DNA of 64,000 bases from Cheiracanthium punctorium. Lineage: Eukaryota; Arthropoda; Arachnida; Araneae; Cheiracanthiidae. The notes below the pieces were generated by a model that was not told where the DNA came from, did not search any database, and worked only from the letters and a program-made list of their open reading frames with translations. Both the position numbers and the translations under genes were made by a program. Shown here one piece after another: positions 33,256 through 44,788 of this stretch (positions are counted from its first letter, which is position 1; each line of letters starts with the position of its first letter). The stretch lies in contig JAWZYV010012274.1 of the NCBI GenBank assembly GCA_038373885.1, positions 1,922,001-1,986,000 on the forward strand, in the 5' to 3' direction.

Positions 33256-33599
33256 AATCTATGATCTGCGATATTAGCTTGCTTATCTTAAATTGAAGTC
33301 AATAGTTCGCACATTCTGCCACTTTATTTGAAATAAGAATGTCGGTTCAATAAAAATAAAAGCTAAGAATCATCTTGTTCTCCTTTAAGTATAAATTATT
33401 CTTATTATAATGATGTTTATTCTAACGATGTCTGCTCTCGAAAATGATTAGACTATTATTTAATGGATGATAATTTTAACATTTTATTTCTCCACATCCG
33501 GGATCAAATATTACCATACTCTAAAATAAATAAATAAATGATAACTGAAATATCTCTACCATGTACGCTAAAGGGAGCTTGTGTACCTAAAATCTGCCG
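33256..33599. other. AT-rich spacer
   Basis: No gene or repeat recognised apart from a short (AAAT)n run near 33523-33538. Confidence 0.45.
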
Positions 33600-33803
33600 T
33601 CCTCCATGTCAAGCGATACCTCTGAGGGTGCCAATCCAGATGCTAGGTCTCTCATCTGGAATTGGTTCAAAACTAGGAGATCACTCATAAGGGTCAACGT
33701 TGGTCTGTCTACTAGGTACCCCCATGATGAAATGGCCAACATCTCCACCCTTCGTAGCGGTCAAGCCTACAAGTAGGTCGCTGACCCGGCCATAAAAAAA
33801 AAA
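33600..33803 (+). repeat. Possible 5'-degraded SINE, family 1-related
   Basis: The 3' half contains cccatgatgaaatggccaac and ccttcgtagcggtcaag, resembling the body of the SINE at 42538 and 59227, and ends in an A-run (33793-33807). The head is poorly conserved; a ggttcaaaact word may be a decayed B box. Confidence 0.5.
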
Positions 33804-33820
33804 AAAACCTAAAGAAATCT

Positions 33821-33960
33821 CTAGGAATCAAGGCTTTTAAGTACTTTCTTAGTATTATTACTAAAAAAACCTCAAGCATACTCAAGTGCACTTCTGTCGA
33901 TATACTTGAGTTTTTTTGAGTAATAATACTAAGAAATTTCATAGAAACCTCGATTCCTAG
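33821..33960. repeat. 140-bp inverted repeat (hairpin element)
   Basis: Starts CTAGGAATCAAGG and ends with inverted CTAGGAATCGAGG. The arms of about 50 bp also share TTCTTAGTATTATTACT. It starts only a few bases after the A-tail of the SINE-like repeat at 33600-33803. No target duplication was recognised. It is probably a foldback MITE. Confidence 0.7.
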
Positions 33961-34600
33961 TGATTTAAAATACTATAAAATAACGTTATCGTCTAACTTC
34001 CGCAATTATAAACTTCATCCTCTGTATTTTATTAGATTTTGCTTTTCAACTCGCAGAATAGCAATGGGACCACACCACCGGCAATCCAAACATTACCGAT
34101 GACAATAAAATTTGTCACACTTAGTTAATGTTAATTGCAATATAATAAAAAAGAAGATGCATTTCACGCAGCTGAATTAACAGGAACTCGTATTATTCAG
34201 CCGGTTGCATTATGATCGGCCTGTCTGCGTCGAAAAATCCTATTTAACGCGGTTTCTTGCTGAATGAGCTTGATAAAGAACGAACGTCCGCTTTGTTAGT
34301 AGAAATATACGGAAAAGGGAGGCTCTCACAGGTAGAAAACGCTTTATATTCCCTCGAAACGACTGAATAAACACAGCGTGCAATTGTAAATGTGACACGG
34401 AAATATATTTGTATTTCGGTAGGGTTAGCTAAACACTGATACAGAAAAAGCCAAGGGTAGTCAGCTTTTTTTTTACCAGTCAAAACGATAGATTTTGATG
34501 AACATACGAATCAAAATCGTCTAAAGGTTCATAATTTAAGGGTCTCATTAGGCCTCGTTTCCTAAATTTTTTGCTTCATTCACAAATTTCCAATTATCGA
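33961..34600. other. AT-rich stretch without genes
   Basis: No gene or repeat recognised. Confidence 0.45.
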
Positions 34601-34610
34601 AGAAGTATGC

Positions 34611-34933
34611 TTTTCTTCTTATTCAAATGGATAAGCATTCAATACTTATCCATTCGAATGAAAGTGTTCTAAAAGACCTTATTTTAAGGGTACTTTATCC
34701 TTCTTACCTAAAGTTCGTGCAAAAAATTTAAAGACTCAAAGGAACATATTTTTTAAATTAATAATCCAATGACTATATTTCTCAGGCTATTACTCAAAGA
34801 AGCAAATTTTTCTTATTATTCAAATGGGTAATTAAAAATTAACATTCAAAACTTATCCATTCAAAACACGGTGTTCTAAAAGCCTTTATTTTAAAGGTAC
34901 TTTATCCTTCTTACCTATAAAGTTCATGCAAAA
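34611..34933. repeat. Direct repeat, two units about 200 bp apart
   Basis: Units 34611-34726 and 34808-34933 share cttattcaaatgg, cttatccattc, gtgttctaaaag and tactttatccttcttacct. The first unit also contains a hairpin (aatggataag / cttatccatt, 34626-34655). A shared ttcacaaatttc near 34579 and 34957 suggests that the duplicated block is longer. Confidence 0.7.
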
Positions 34934-35215
34934 CTTCAATTGAAAACTTTAGGTTTAATTCACAAATTTCAAGAACCTTACTTTGCAAAATGCAGCATTT
35001 TACACCCATCGATTTAAAACCGAGAGGCCGTTTTAACTGAATTTCTCGCTTAAAAAAAAAAAAAAAAAAGTAGACGCTTATATTTTGGATATAAAATTAC
35101 CTTTTTTTACTAAATGTATGGACACATTTTCGAAGAATATGGTTTGTAAACATTCATATTAAAATTTAAAAAATGTTATTGAAAGAGTTTCTCCCAAAGT
35201 ACAGACTGATGGATG

Positions 35216-35379
35216 CAGGGGCGTAGCCAAGGGGGGGTCATAACCCCCCATGAGAAATTTTTTGCCATACAAAATGTATATTCTTCACTACCTTATCACA
35301 CACACACGTATACTATATATGAGTTGTAGTAGTCGCAACCGCCTCCCCCCCCCACGAGAAATTTCTGGCTACACCCCTG
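35216..35379. mobile_element. hAT-like MITE with perfect 8-bp duplication
   Basis: Ends CAGGGGCGTAGCCA and, inverted, CAGGGGTGTAGCCA. The duplication GATGGATG is exact (35208-35215 and 35380-35387). Both ends carry G/C runs and a gagaaattt block. 164 bp, no coding capacity. Confidence 0.9.
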
Positions 35380-35454
35380 GATGGATGTGTTTTCGGTGAG
35401 AGTAGGTGGCCACTTGGCACCATCCCTTTTTGAAATTCTTGCTTTAAAACTTTA

Positions 35455-35570
35455 AGAATATGATTGCGTTCCTTAGGAACAACTACTTTTCATTAAAAAC
35501 CTATTAAAAATTTATTTTTCGAATTTAATGTAAGAAACGACATTAGTTTCCAGCACAACTTATAGTTTGA
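35455..35570 (+). mobile_element. Right-end fragment related to the 26575 MITE
   Basis: Shares aaaaatttattt, a gaatttaatgtaagaaacga block and cattagtttccagc with the right end of 26575-27052 and with 58588-58693. The left end is not found. Confidence 0.45.
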
Positions 35571-35649
35571 TCTAACAAAATTATTTAGTTTAGGGTTTAA
35601 CACCGTCAACTAAATTTTTGTTGAACCAGCAATAGTTTATTGAACTCAA

Positions 35650-35651
<2 letters not shown>

Positions 35652-35680
<29 letters not shown>
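35652..35680. repeat. Poly(T) run of about 29 bases
   Basis: Uninterrupted T-run. The flanks contain ttgttgaacc/actcaac words, which recur near 47960-48060, so an old repeat may be present. Confidence 0.85.
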
Positions 35681-35807
35681 CGAGAAATATCTACACGGTG
35701 AACAAACAGGAAGTTTAACGGAAAACATTTTCTGAATAAAACTACAGTTTTTCGCTTTGACATTCAGTTTTATGGGATCTGAAAATACACAGTGTTACAC
35801 TATCCAT

Positions 35808-36060
35808 CTTATTTTTTTCAATCGAATGTTAGTTCAGCAAGCATTTTTTAATAAATTATGAAATATAATTCGAAAGGCATAAAAAATAATGTAATTGTTT
35901 TGGGCGCATTTTTCAATTTGCAAAGTGTTACAAAGTGAATCTTACTTTTTTTTAATGGAATGCTTGTTAAGCAAGCATTTTTAAAATCTGTGAAATGCAA
36001 TTCGAAAAGAATAAAAAAGAATGTAATTATTTTGGGTGCATTTTTGAAAAGTACTTTACT
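35808..36060. repeat. Tandem duplication with a period of about 133 bp
   Basis: Units starting at about 35808 and 35941 share cttatttttttnaatngaatg, gcaagcatttttaa, aattcgaaa and atgtaattnttttgggngca. A third start is visible near 36055. Divergence indicates an old duplication. Confidence 0.65.
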
Positions 36061-36113
36061 TTTGCATTAAAAGAAATCCATCTTTGTTATCGGGAAAAAA
36101 AAAAAAAAAAAAA

Positions 36114-38654
36114 GCTCTCGAATGTCCTACAGCTCAAAAATCAATGCGCAACTTGAAAGTTTAAAAACTGAATTTCGGAACCATTGTTTGCTCAAATACC
36201 GTATGATAGTCACACTAGCCGTTTGAGTAGTAATCTAGATTGTTTATAGTTGAGTAACAAAGTGAATGCACAAAGAAAAGCATATGCATTATATATCTTA
36301 ATTTACAGAACAGAGTACTAACGTTCAGAGAACAACAACTTTTAAACCATCCATTCAACTGACAGTACACTTAACCTATTTTATCTTTCGGATATTTCTC
36401 CTATTGAATAGAAACCCATCATTAAGTTCTTTCTCCTATAATAAGGTAGAAAATGGTTTCAGGTGAAACAATAGGATAATCTCTCGGAAGGGAAGAATAC
36501 ACTGGGATATACAAAAGAACTGCTATTCTTTCGGTGTTTTGAATTTGAAACAGCGTTATATGTATGTGTATATACAATATAAGGTTGCACTAACGCATAC
36601 GTAAATACTTGTGTATATGTGTAAGTAAGTACGTACGCATACATGTGCGAGTGTGTATGTGTGTAATATATAGATATAAAATTATATAGACAGGTAAATA
36701 ATATTAATTAACAGTGACTTTACTAAATATACAAGGTCTCCCAAAATATTATTTAGACTGCGAGCCTTATGGACGACTCAAAACCATATAGTAAAGTGGA
36801 GTTTCAAAAGTTGTTTTTCTGATACTCTAGTTAATAATAACCTTTTTTTTAATGTGCTAATTTTTTTTTACAAAATTTTACTGGGTATCATAAAATTTCG
36901 ATTTTGTTCGATGTAAGTTGGTAATTCAAAAAGGGACACGATTTCTATAACATGAATTTTTGTCGAGTACAAAATTTACCTCATCTCCCCTTAAAAACAC
37001 TTTAAATTCATTTTTTATTTAGTATTCAAGATCATTATTAAAAGATACAACTTTGACTTAACAATAACGCAAAGGCATTGACTGTATTAACACGAGATGA
37101 GAGTGTAGCAATAGGAAAATAAAGAAATACATATTCTAAAGCGTTATTTAAAAATTATAATAGATAAAATAAAAATTGCTTCCTTTTTCATTTGGTATAC
37201 TTAACATTTTATAGATAATATATTTTAAAGCTATGGTGCATTTTCACTTCCTAATTAAACTTCTTATACTCTTGATACTTAAATTTCGAGTAAGGTAAAA
37301 AAAAAAGGAAATAAGAGTTAATAATTGAAAAACTACAATAATAGAGGGATAGCAGAAAATGCTTATAAGAAAAAAATGACTAAAAAAATCACATTGGCCT
37401 TGATTTTTCCAAGGGCAGTTAAAGTGCAGTTTTTCATTAGAGTTTTACACCAATGCTTATAAAATAAAAGTATTGCACACTTTGATGACTAATCACTGTA
37501 ATAAACTCAACCAGTCCCATTGTTTCAGAATCTTTGTATATTATGAAAGCCTTGAAAATCCCTTTTTTTAATTTTGTACAATTTTAATTGATTGCTGGAA
37601 AGTTATGAGTAAAGTGTGGTTTTTAAAATAACTCATTCAATTATGTGAATTTTTTTTTTAAAAATGATACAATACTAATATTTTATAGTTTATTGTTTAA
37701 ATTTTTAAAAATTAATTTCCATCCATCATGTTTCTCTTACTCTTCTTTTTCTAAGTCCAAGAGAAACTTTCTCCATAATGCATGCAGCTTTACATTGAGG
37801 TGATTTATAAAGCAGGCGCACTTTTAGCTAAACAAACAGCATCAAACGCGAACGCACAGCAAATAGTGATAAATCTAACGTTAGAGCCGCGTTGAAACCC
37901 AAGAAAATCAACGAACGCCGCCATTTAATGTGAATTACGAATAAAGTGATATTTATTCAGAAACATAAAAAGGACTTCGTGATTGCTTGGCTACGAAAAT
38001 AAAGAGAAAGCATAAATCGTGTATTTTCATCGATTGTATAAATATGCGATGCTGTAAAGCTGTGCGGTACAGTGTATTTTACAGGTAAAATTTGTGGTCT
38101 AATAAAATAAAAGGACTCTATTGAACATGTTGGATTTTCAGGGGAAATTATTAGGATTGGATAAACGCAGGTGTACACAATGTGTACACAAACGTTTGTT
38201 TTTGACTTCTTTAATTGCTTTCGTATATCGACTATAAAGATGTCAAAATGGGTGTCATGGGCGCCCATATGACTGTTTGTAGGAAGAGGCATGTCAGGGT
38301 TCCTGCCCCAGATAGGTAATATTGTGTTAAACCACATATACTAGTACGTAAATTATTACGGTAATGCATATTTTTGTGGAGAGCTGGGGGGGGGATGGTT
38401 CCTCCCTACCCATAGGTATGGGCATTCATGACTGACATAATTAATAGTTAGTGTTGCTTTGTAAATTAAAATTTTCAATGTACCGAAGGAAATTTTAATA
38501 TCACAATCAGGTTTTCATCACCAGTTCTACTATAGAAAGCATTCATTTTACTCAATCTAGTTCTAACTATGACATGTTAAACTAACGGGGCGATGCTACG
38601 GGAGCGACCATCGACCAGACTATGTATAGAACTACATCGAGCAAACTATTTACT
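36114..38654. other. AT-rich stretch without recognised genes
   Basis: No gene recognised. A possible CAAGGTCTCCCAAAA transposon tip follows TA at about 36712 but lacks a partner. A slightly GC-richer patch lies at 37820-37930. The 126-codon minus frame at 37957-38337 has no recognisable domain. A G-run lies at about 38386-38395. Confidence 0.4.
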
Positions 38655-38662
38655 CATGAACC

Positions 38663-38821
38663 CAGGGACGTAGCCAGGGGGAAGGGCATCATAGGATTCG
38701 GGCACCCCCGAAATTTTTTATTTTTGTTAATTGGATGACAACAAATCAAGTATTTTGTGAGAAATACTACCTTTTTCACCTTTTGCACACACCGCGAAAT
38801 TTTTCTCTCGATACGTCTTTG
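38663..38821. mobile_element. hAT-like MITE with perfect 8-bp duplication
   Basis: Starts CAGGGACGTAGCCAGGG. The inverted right end CAAAGACGTATCG is more diverged. The duplication CATGAACC is exact (38655-38662 and 38822-38829). 159 bp, non-coding. Confidence 0.85.
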
Positions 38822-38829
38822 CATGAACC

Positions 38830-40220
38830 AAACTATAAGCAAAAAAGTAGTTTGATGGGCTTAGTATGGTTAGACGACAAGCTAACCAGTATGCAGATTT
38901 CTTCTAATGCAGGCCCGCATATGTCACAAGGTACCTCGATTGAAAATTTAGAGGGGTTGGGGGTACACAGAAATTAAAGAGAAGAGTAGAGTAGTTTCTC
39001 CAAAGGTTTTTCAAAGAAATGTTTTAAAAATCAGTGGCGACACTACACCAACACAAGTGCTTCAGTGATAAAAATCTATTAGCTATCTGAGAGTCTTGAA
39101 AAAAGGAAAATTTTGTAAAGTATTTTTCGCTTCACAAGATGTTTAGACCGCGGCGTACGCCGTCTTTTGAATCCGTGTTTAATCTCTTTAATCCCATATT
39201 TTTAGCGACGCAGCGGTTGAACATAGGCTGAAGACTGAAAGTGAAAAAGCATGCACTCAGTTTACAAAAATTTTGCACTTATTACTGAGTTCAGAGACAA
39301 TTAACAGTATAAAATGAATGAGGTCTGACACGGAACCACTTCTAATTAAAGACGATCAATTCTAAATACTAATTTCGAGTTTTAAAGCCTTGGGTAATTT
39401 TGTTTTGACTTTAAAGTGTCCAAACACGCATGCAAATTTTTAGCAAAGGTAAAGTGCACTGTGCGAACTTAAGATTCACATAGCAAAGTATGTAGCAAAC
39501 GTTGCTTCATGCACCAGTTAATAATCTATTTTAATACAATTTTGAAGTAATTGTAAATTACGTGTTTTTTCAAAAACAATAATTTATGTATCCGAAAATA
39601 CCCCGCCCCCAACCCCCAAAAAATGAATAAGTAAATAAAAATACTTACTTTCGTTAGTAAATGTATTTTGCAACAGATTAATCAACTATTCCAAAACCAT
39701 GAAGAGCAAATACATACTGACATTTTGATACTGTTTTTTAAGTGATATATGTAAACGGATGCATGATTCAAGGTTTATGAGCCTACATTGTTAAGTGATT
39801 TTGAGCGAGTTTCGCTCCTCTTTATTCTGCATTCAAGTTTATAGACTTTTAGGAAACCTGTATCAATCCTTTTTCTACAGTTTTATGTTTGTGTTATCTG
39901 TTCTACTCCAACTGTAACATTTGTCTCTACTCTTGTGCATGCATAAAGTGAGACAGATATGGCACCGCCGCGTATCCGGTAGTGCACGATTTGTTACTCA
40001 TACTTTTTTTCCAGAGACTTTCTCGAATTTGTTAAAAAGTGTCTTCAGAAAAGATAAAAGTGAAAAGACTCTAGTAAAAGAGCTAAGGCAAATTGGTCCA
40101 ATAAACGAGAAAAAAATCTTTAAAATCTAGTTTTAAGCGCAACTGTGAGTCACCGAAAGCATGAAAACATTTCTATAAGCGAAGAATTTCCATGTACTTA
40201 TGTTCGGAAATTATACGAGA
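38830..40220. other. AT-rich stretch, nothing firm
   Basis: No gene recognised. The 69-codon plus frame at 39921-40130 has a lysine-rich end and no known motif. A C-rich run lies at about 39601-39618. Confidence 0.4.
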
Positions 40221-40227
40221 TTATCTA

Positions 40228-41274
40228 CAGGATGCTTTATGCTTCTGCTGTTACTCTGTAATAACAAGCAAACTGAAATGAATTATAGTGTACCAATATC
40301 TACGCTCAGTGGACTGGAAAATAATAGGCAATCAGCAAAGTCTTCGTTGGGAAGCACTAGTGAATAAAGAAAAGGCACCTCAAAGCGGGGACGTGTCCAT
40401 CTTAAAAATCAAACATATGCTCAACGGAAAAAGAAGTATTAGAGGTTTTATCTTGAAAGTTTTTCGGTTACTGAAAAGTGAACATGTGGCCTACATTTAA
40501 GTTGCATTCTTTGACGGCCAGTCATCTGGATAGGCAGAAGTATAGAAATATTTTAACGTACCATCTCAAGTGTTAATGCAAGTCGAGTTATTATAATTGT
40601 TCGCTAGTCTTATCACAAACAAGGATGTAGTTTTTACGTAAGTGTACTGTGATTAAAATTAAGTTTTCCACTGTGATTAAAATTAAGCCTGTTTAAATAT
40701 CTGGCTGGCGCGTTTAGTTGAATATTATAAATATAAGACGCATGGTTCAGTTCGCATAGTTTTTAAAATTTCGTAAAAAGTTCGTTTTAAAAGTTTTTGT
40801 TTGATTAGAGGCTGTATGACACTGATAAATTAAACGAATAAAATAACAAGAGCTAAAATAAATTAAGTAATCATTCTCTAAACCAACCTCATGTAACAAT
40901 ATTAAATCAAACACACACACACACAAAATTTTATGTTAAAGTTTTACATAAAATTTTGTGTGTGTAATTGACGGATTGTGTTTTACACAATCCTTCAATT
41001 AGAGATTTTTAAATTGAGATTTTAAGTGCCACGAACAGCAGTCATAAAAAATCAAGTTTTGACATTTTAATATTTCGTTAAATATTAAGTTAAAAAAAAT
41101 AATGTTTTGACAAATGACGGATTTCACTTTTCTCATTGAACTTTTTTTGTATGCCGAGCCACCTTTATAAAATTTATGGCAAACTTCATGTCATTAGAAA
41201 ACATTTCCCAGCTGGTACTACAGTACTAAAGTCAATAATTAAATCATACAGTTCAAACTGTTTAAAGCATCCTG
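40228..41274. mobile_element. Possible 1047-bp TA-flanked element
   Basis: Left CAGGATGCTTTATGC and the inverted right end CAGGATGCTTTAAAC match at 13 of 15, each with TA outside (40226-40227, 41275-41276). The interior contains a 70-codon plus frame (40288-40500) that I do not recognise and the twin hairpins at 40917-41000. The short terminal match makes chance possible, though the ends resemble the CAGGATGCCC end at 4783. Confidence 0.45.
40917..41000. repeat. Two adjacent hairpins
   Basis: Hairpin 1 is a perfect 20-bp inverted repeat (40917-40936 with 40946-40965), its outer part a CA/TG tract. Hairpin 2 follows directly: aattgacggattgtg (40966-40980) with inverted aattgaaggattgtg (40986-41000), 14 of 15 matching. 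Confidence 0.85.
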
Positions 41275-41276
41275 TA

Positions 41277-42530
41277 TAGTAATGAGAATTGACCCTGTCT
41301 CGTCTCACGTAGCAACTGCAAATTAGTGTTTTGTAGTGTATCTTATCCACCACTAACAAAGATGTATTGAAGAAGAAAAGCAAACTATTTTTTTTTTGTC
41401 TGTGACCGTACATCAGGTATATTTTAATATATTCATAGAGATTTACTGCACTGGCAATTTCATAACGCTGGTGAAAAGTGTAAGAGCAGTTTGCTAACTA
41501 ATAAAGCAGGAAAGTTCCAACATTCTGAATTTAATGAATGTTTAAATCTTTTAGTTTTTAAAATTATTTTACTTCGATGTCAAGAAAACTATTTAATCAC
41601 GAAATTAGGGTAATATACTGTGTACTAATGTATATTTCTTTACGGATACACCTGTTTACGGACGCTTACACACTCTTAAACAGACAGTCTCTGAATTTTT
41701 ATGTTTTTCAAATTTTTCCTTTTTTTTTTTTTTTAATTGAATCTCTTAGTTAAAAGCGTAACACAAAATACGAGATAGACAAACGAAGTGGTTAATCTAA
41801 TCTTAGAGAGAAGTATGAGAAATTTTGTACGATAATCCATTAAAAATCTCATTAAAGAAACCATTCGCTGATTTAAAAGATGAAAAATCAATTGAGGATT
41901 AAAAATCAGACTGAGCTCATTTATTATGAAATATGTTCCTTTTATAAAAGATGCTATGTACCATTTATGATTGAGCACAGTATTAAAAAAATAGAAGATG
42001 CATCATCAGGAGATAATCGTGAAACATTTTGTACCACAAATTATTTTATCGTGCTTTATTTTAATAAACAATATGTCTAAGAGGTAGGTTATATGCGTTG
42101 TTGTAGTCGATTACAAAAAAAGCTTGCGGTTGACCTCTAGTTTGTTTACTTCATCGTTCCCATGAAAGTATTTTTTATCAAAATTCAGCTATAATACAGG
42201 AAACGCCATCACCTAGAAAGAATACTTTCAAGTAGCAAACATTTTCCTTGAACATAAAATAGGCTGATCAAGTGTCCCCTATCGAGAGTTTCATGTTAAA
42301 GAAGTATGTATGCATGCACACACACATACACTTACCTCAGTTCCCTAAGCAGTACTTTTTCATTCTATGCGTATTTCGTAAAAACCTGTCGTAAGCGGAA
42401 TCGTAAGGGATACGGAGAACGAGATTAAATTATCTTTCTCGTTTTATACAAGTTTTCCTTAAACAAAAATAAATTCAACTGATTAAGAACTCATAGAATT
42501 CAGAAAAATATGCCCGTTTCAGACAAATCC
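41277..42530. other. AT-rich stretch without genes
   Basis: No gene recognised. A T-run lies near 41720-41735. Confidence 0.45.
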
Positions 42531-42537
42531 GCTAGTA

Positions 42538-42736
42538 CCCAGGTAGTGTAGAGGCTAACGAACCATTCTATACCCTCATGGGTCCGGGTTCGATTCCCGG
42601 CTCAGGCTTGGATGTCCGTCCTTGCATAGGGGATAACGTTGACAGCGCACTCTGTGCCCCTGTAATAAAATGGTCAATACTTCGGGCCTTGGTAGGGAAG
42701 AATGGACAAGTGCCCGCCTTTGAGGGGAAAAAAAAG
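42538..42736 (+). repeat. tRNA-derived SINE, family 1, copy C (best preserved)
   Basis: It has a perfect A box TAGTGTAGAGG (42544-42554) and a perfect B box GGTTCGATTCC (42587-42597) at normal spacing. The body contains ccctgtaataaaatggtcaa and ttcgggccttggtaggg, and it ends in an A-run. The intact Pol III boxes make this the best reference copy of the family here. It is not a functional tRNA: the rest does not fold into a cloverleaf. Confidence 0.85.
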
Positions 42737-43960
42737 ACAGTTTAAGTTCCCCGAATAACTAAACGTCAGGCTTTATTAATGAATACCATGCAAAATTTCT
42801 AAGTACAGAATATCAAGGATCAGTGACAGGTTCAGTTAAATTTACTTACTCTCTGATTCCTATATTCAAACAAGGCATTCCATACTCTTAATTGCAAGAT
42901 CTCTTTGTGTGAAATTTTATGTAACTTATAGCTTCATCTACTGCCGGAGGATATCCAACAACGAAGACATTTGTTAGTTTTTCAGTAGTTATTTTTGGCT
43001 CATGGTTGAAGAAGAAGAATTACAAAAGAAAAGATGATGGTAAAAGAAGGATCCGTTAGTTTCGTACTATCTACTAAAAGATACACAAATGGATACAATT
43101 TAATATTTCTGTGGTAATTTCTATTATTATCATTTTATTAAAATTACCTGTAAGTGAATATTTCATTGAGGAGATAAGAGAGTTGTATCTCTTGAAAAAA
43201 AAGAAAAAATCAGTTTCCAGGAACCCTTTGAAAAGACACACTGATTTTCTTGCATCGTTTTTCGAACTTCATCTGTACACACCGTTTTTCTAAAATATGC
43301 CCACTTTGGTGTCTGCGGTGATTTTTAATGGTCGACAGCTCTCCCCAAAATTAATTTTTAAATAGGTAAGCCATGTGCAAGGTATTCACGCAGCTCTGCA
43401 CTAGTCGGTCTTAAAGATTGAGATGCGATTATGATACTTGAAAAAATGAATTAAGCATCCGACATTTAAAAAAAATTGCTGCTAGTCTTATGTGCGTGTA
43501 TCAAATGCCAACACCACGAGTAAAACGGGTTAAAAACTCAGACTTAGAATATTCAAAACTTAGAATATTCAAAACTTTGAATATTCTACGTTTTTGGTGT
43601 TCCTGATTATCCGGTATTATTATTTTTATTATGATTATTATTACTGACGACAGAAAAGCATGAAAAGGGGCAATTTTTGGAAGAAGAAAAGCAAACCCCT
43701 ATGTCTACAAAGGGGTTTAACTACATTGGTCATATCACAACACAAGCGAAAAATTTAAGAGTAATTTTGTAGTTGAAAAGAGAAAGTTCCATTAAAATAT
43801 TCTAAAGTAAATAAATATTTAATGCTGTCTCTATTACTATCATTATTTTACTTAGCTATCAACAAAACTATGCTTTATTTTGAATGCGCATAAAATAAAA
43901 TCATCATTTTATAATTAAATAATGATTTATGATAATGTAAAACTGCTCTGTCCCGTCTAT
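42737..43960. other. AT-rich stretch without genes
   Basis: No gene found. A local repeat of cttagaatattcaaaa lies at about 43542-43590. Confidence 0.45.
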
Positions 43961-43969
43961 CCTCATGCA

Positions 43970-44410
43970 TTTCTCATAGGAAAGTCACGTGACGAGCAAG
44001 AACTCTGCGAAGACGACACGATGTGTCTGGCGACCAGTATACGGCGTTTTCCCTACTTACGCATCATCACAGGTAAATAGATCGAAACCGGAAGTTCTCT
44101 GAGCACAGAAATAAACTCGAATTACTGTAGAGGAAATTACCACTTATTTTATTGAAAAAACAAATGCAAACACTCTAAGATTAACTCACCGTCACAGCCG
44201 GCTTCTAACAACAGAGCGCATCTAAGCGGACAAAGCACTCGGAGTGCTCTAATTAGAGAACGACAATTATGCTTTTCTTTTTTTGATGGAAATAAATAAT
44301 CTGCAGCATCGAATATCACAGGTAGGCCTAGTGGCTTACACGCAGTCGGGAAAGTGTCGTCATTTCCGGCTGCTGATGACGTCAATTGAGGCATGCTTCC
44401 GCCGCTTCGT
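43970..44410. promoter_or_regulatory. Candidate promoter with CACGTG, ETS and CRE sites
   Basis: Sites seen are GTCACGTGAC (43984-43993, CLEAR/E-box type), ACCGGAAGT (44087-44095, ETS), ATTTCCGGC (44362-44370, ETS on the minus strand) and a perfect CRE TGACGTCA (44377-44384). The segment is richer in G, C and CpG than its surroundings. Two plus-strand donor-like words (CAGGTAAAT near 44070, CAGGTAGGC near 44320) and one minus-strand donor (below) suggest transcription, perhaps in both directions. Confidence 0.45.
44190..44394 (-). CDS. Possible first coding exon, unknown product
   Basis: The minus-strand open frame starts at an ATG at 44394 (A at -3). It runs about 68 codons to a strong splice donor, GACG|GTGAGT, at 44190/44189. 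The predicted peptide is mixed in composition, unlike the K/F/I-rich chance frames elsewhere, and ends LRCALLLEAGCDG, faintly like an ankyrin-type helix-loop. I do not recognise the protein. Against it: the CRE and one ETS word lie inside the exon, no downstream exon was identified, and 68 open codons can occur by chance. Confidence 0.25.
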
Positions 44411-44780
44411 CATTAACGAGATACACAGCATTTGCTAACCTGTTCAGCAAAAAAAGCTTCTCTAATCAATGCGTCAGAACAGGTATGGTCCGTGAAAATC
44501 TAAAACGCCTTGTTCAGAATAATGAGGGAGAGAGGATTGATCTCGCTCTCTCTCTTCGTTCTGTTTCTCTCTCTATACTTTTCTTTTTCCTGTTTTGGAA
44601 CGTACAGGAATATTGCCCATTCGCTTCAAAATCAATATATAATTATACTCTTAACCAAAAACAAATCCGGCATTATTTTCAGTAGAAGATTACTAATATC
44701 CTCAAAACGCAAGGAAAGCGTGGTTATTAAAAATATTATGATAATAACTTTTGATGGAGCAGGACTTTCACGCATTTTTA
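44411..44780. other. Spacer after promoter-like region
   Basis: A 99-codon plus frame (44386-44685) starts in the island. Its first 60 residues are mixed in composition and the rest is low complexity from a CT-rich tract (44538-44580). I do not call it a gene. Confidence 0.35.
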
Positions 44781-44788
44781 GTATATTT

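Noticed and set aside
36710..36730. Transposon tip CAAGGTCTCCCAAAA after TA
   Set aside because: No matching inverted end was found downstream or upstream, and a single short tip is not enough.
37957..38337. 126-codon minus-strand frame
   Set aside because: Although long for this window, it has no known motif or gene context, and the length can occur by chance.
42538..42610. Possible functional tRNA gene with perfect A and B boxes
   Set aside because: The boxes are intact but stems outside the T arm do not form and the body continues as a SINE with an A-tail. The same applies at 59227.
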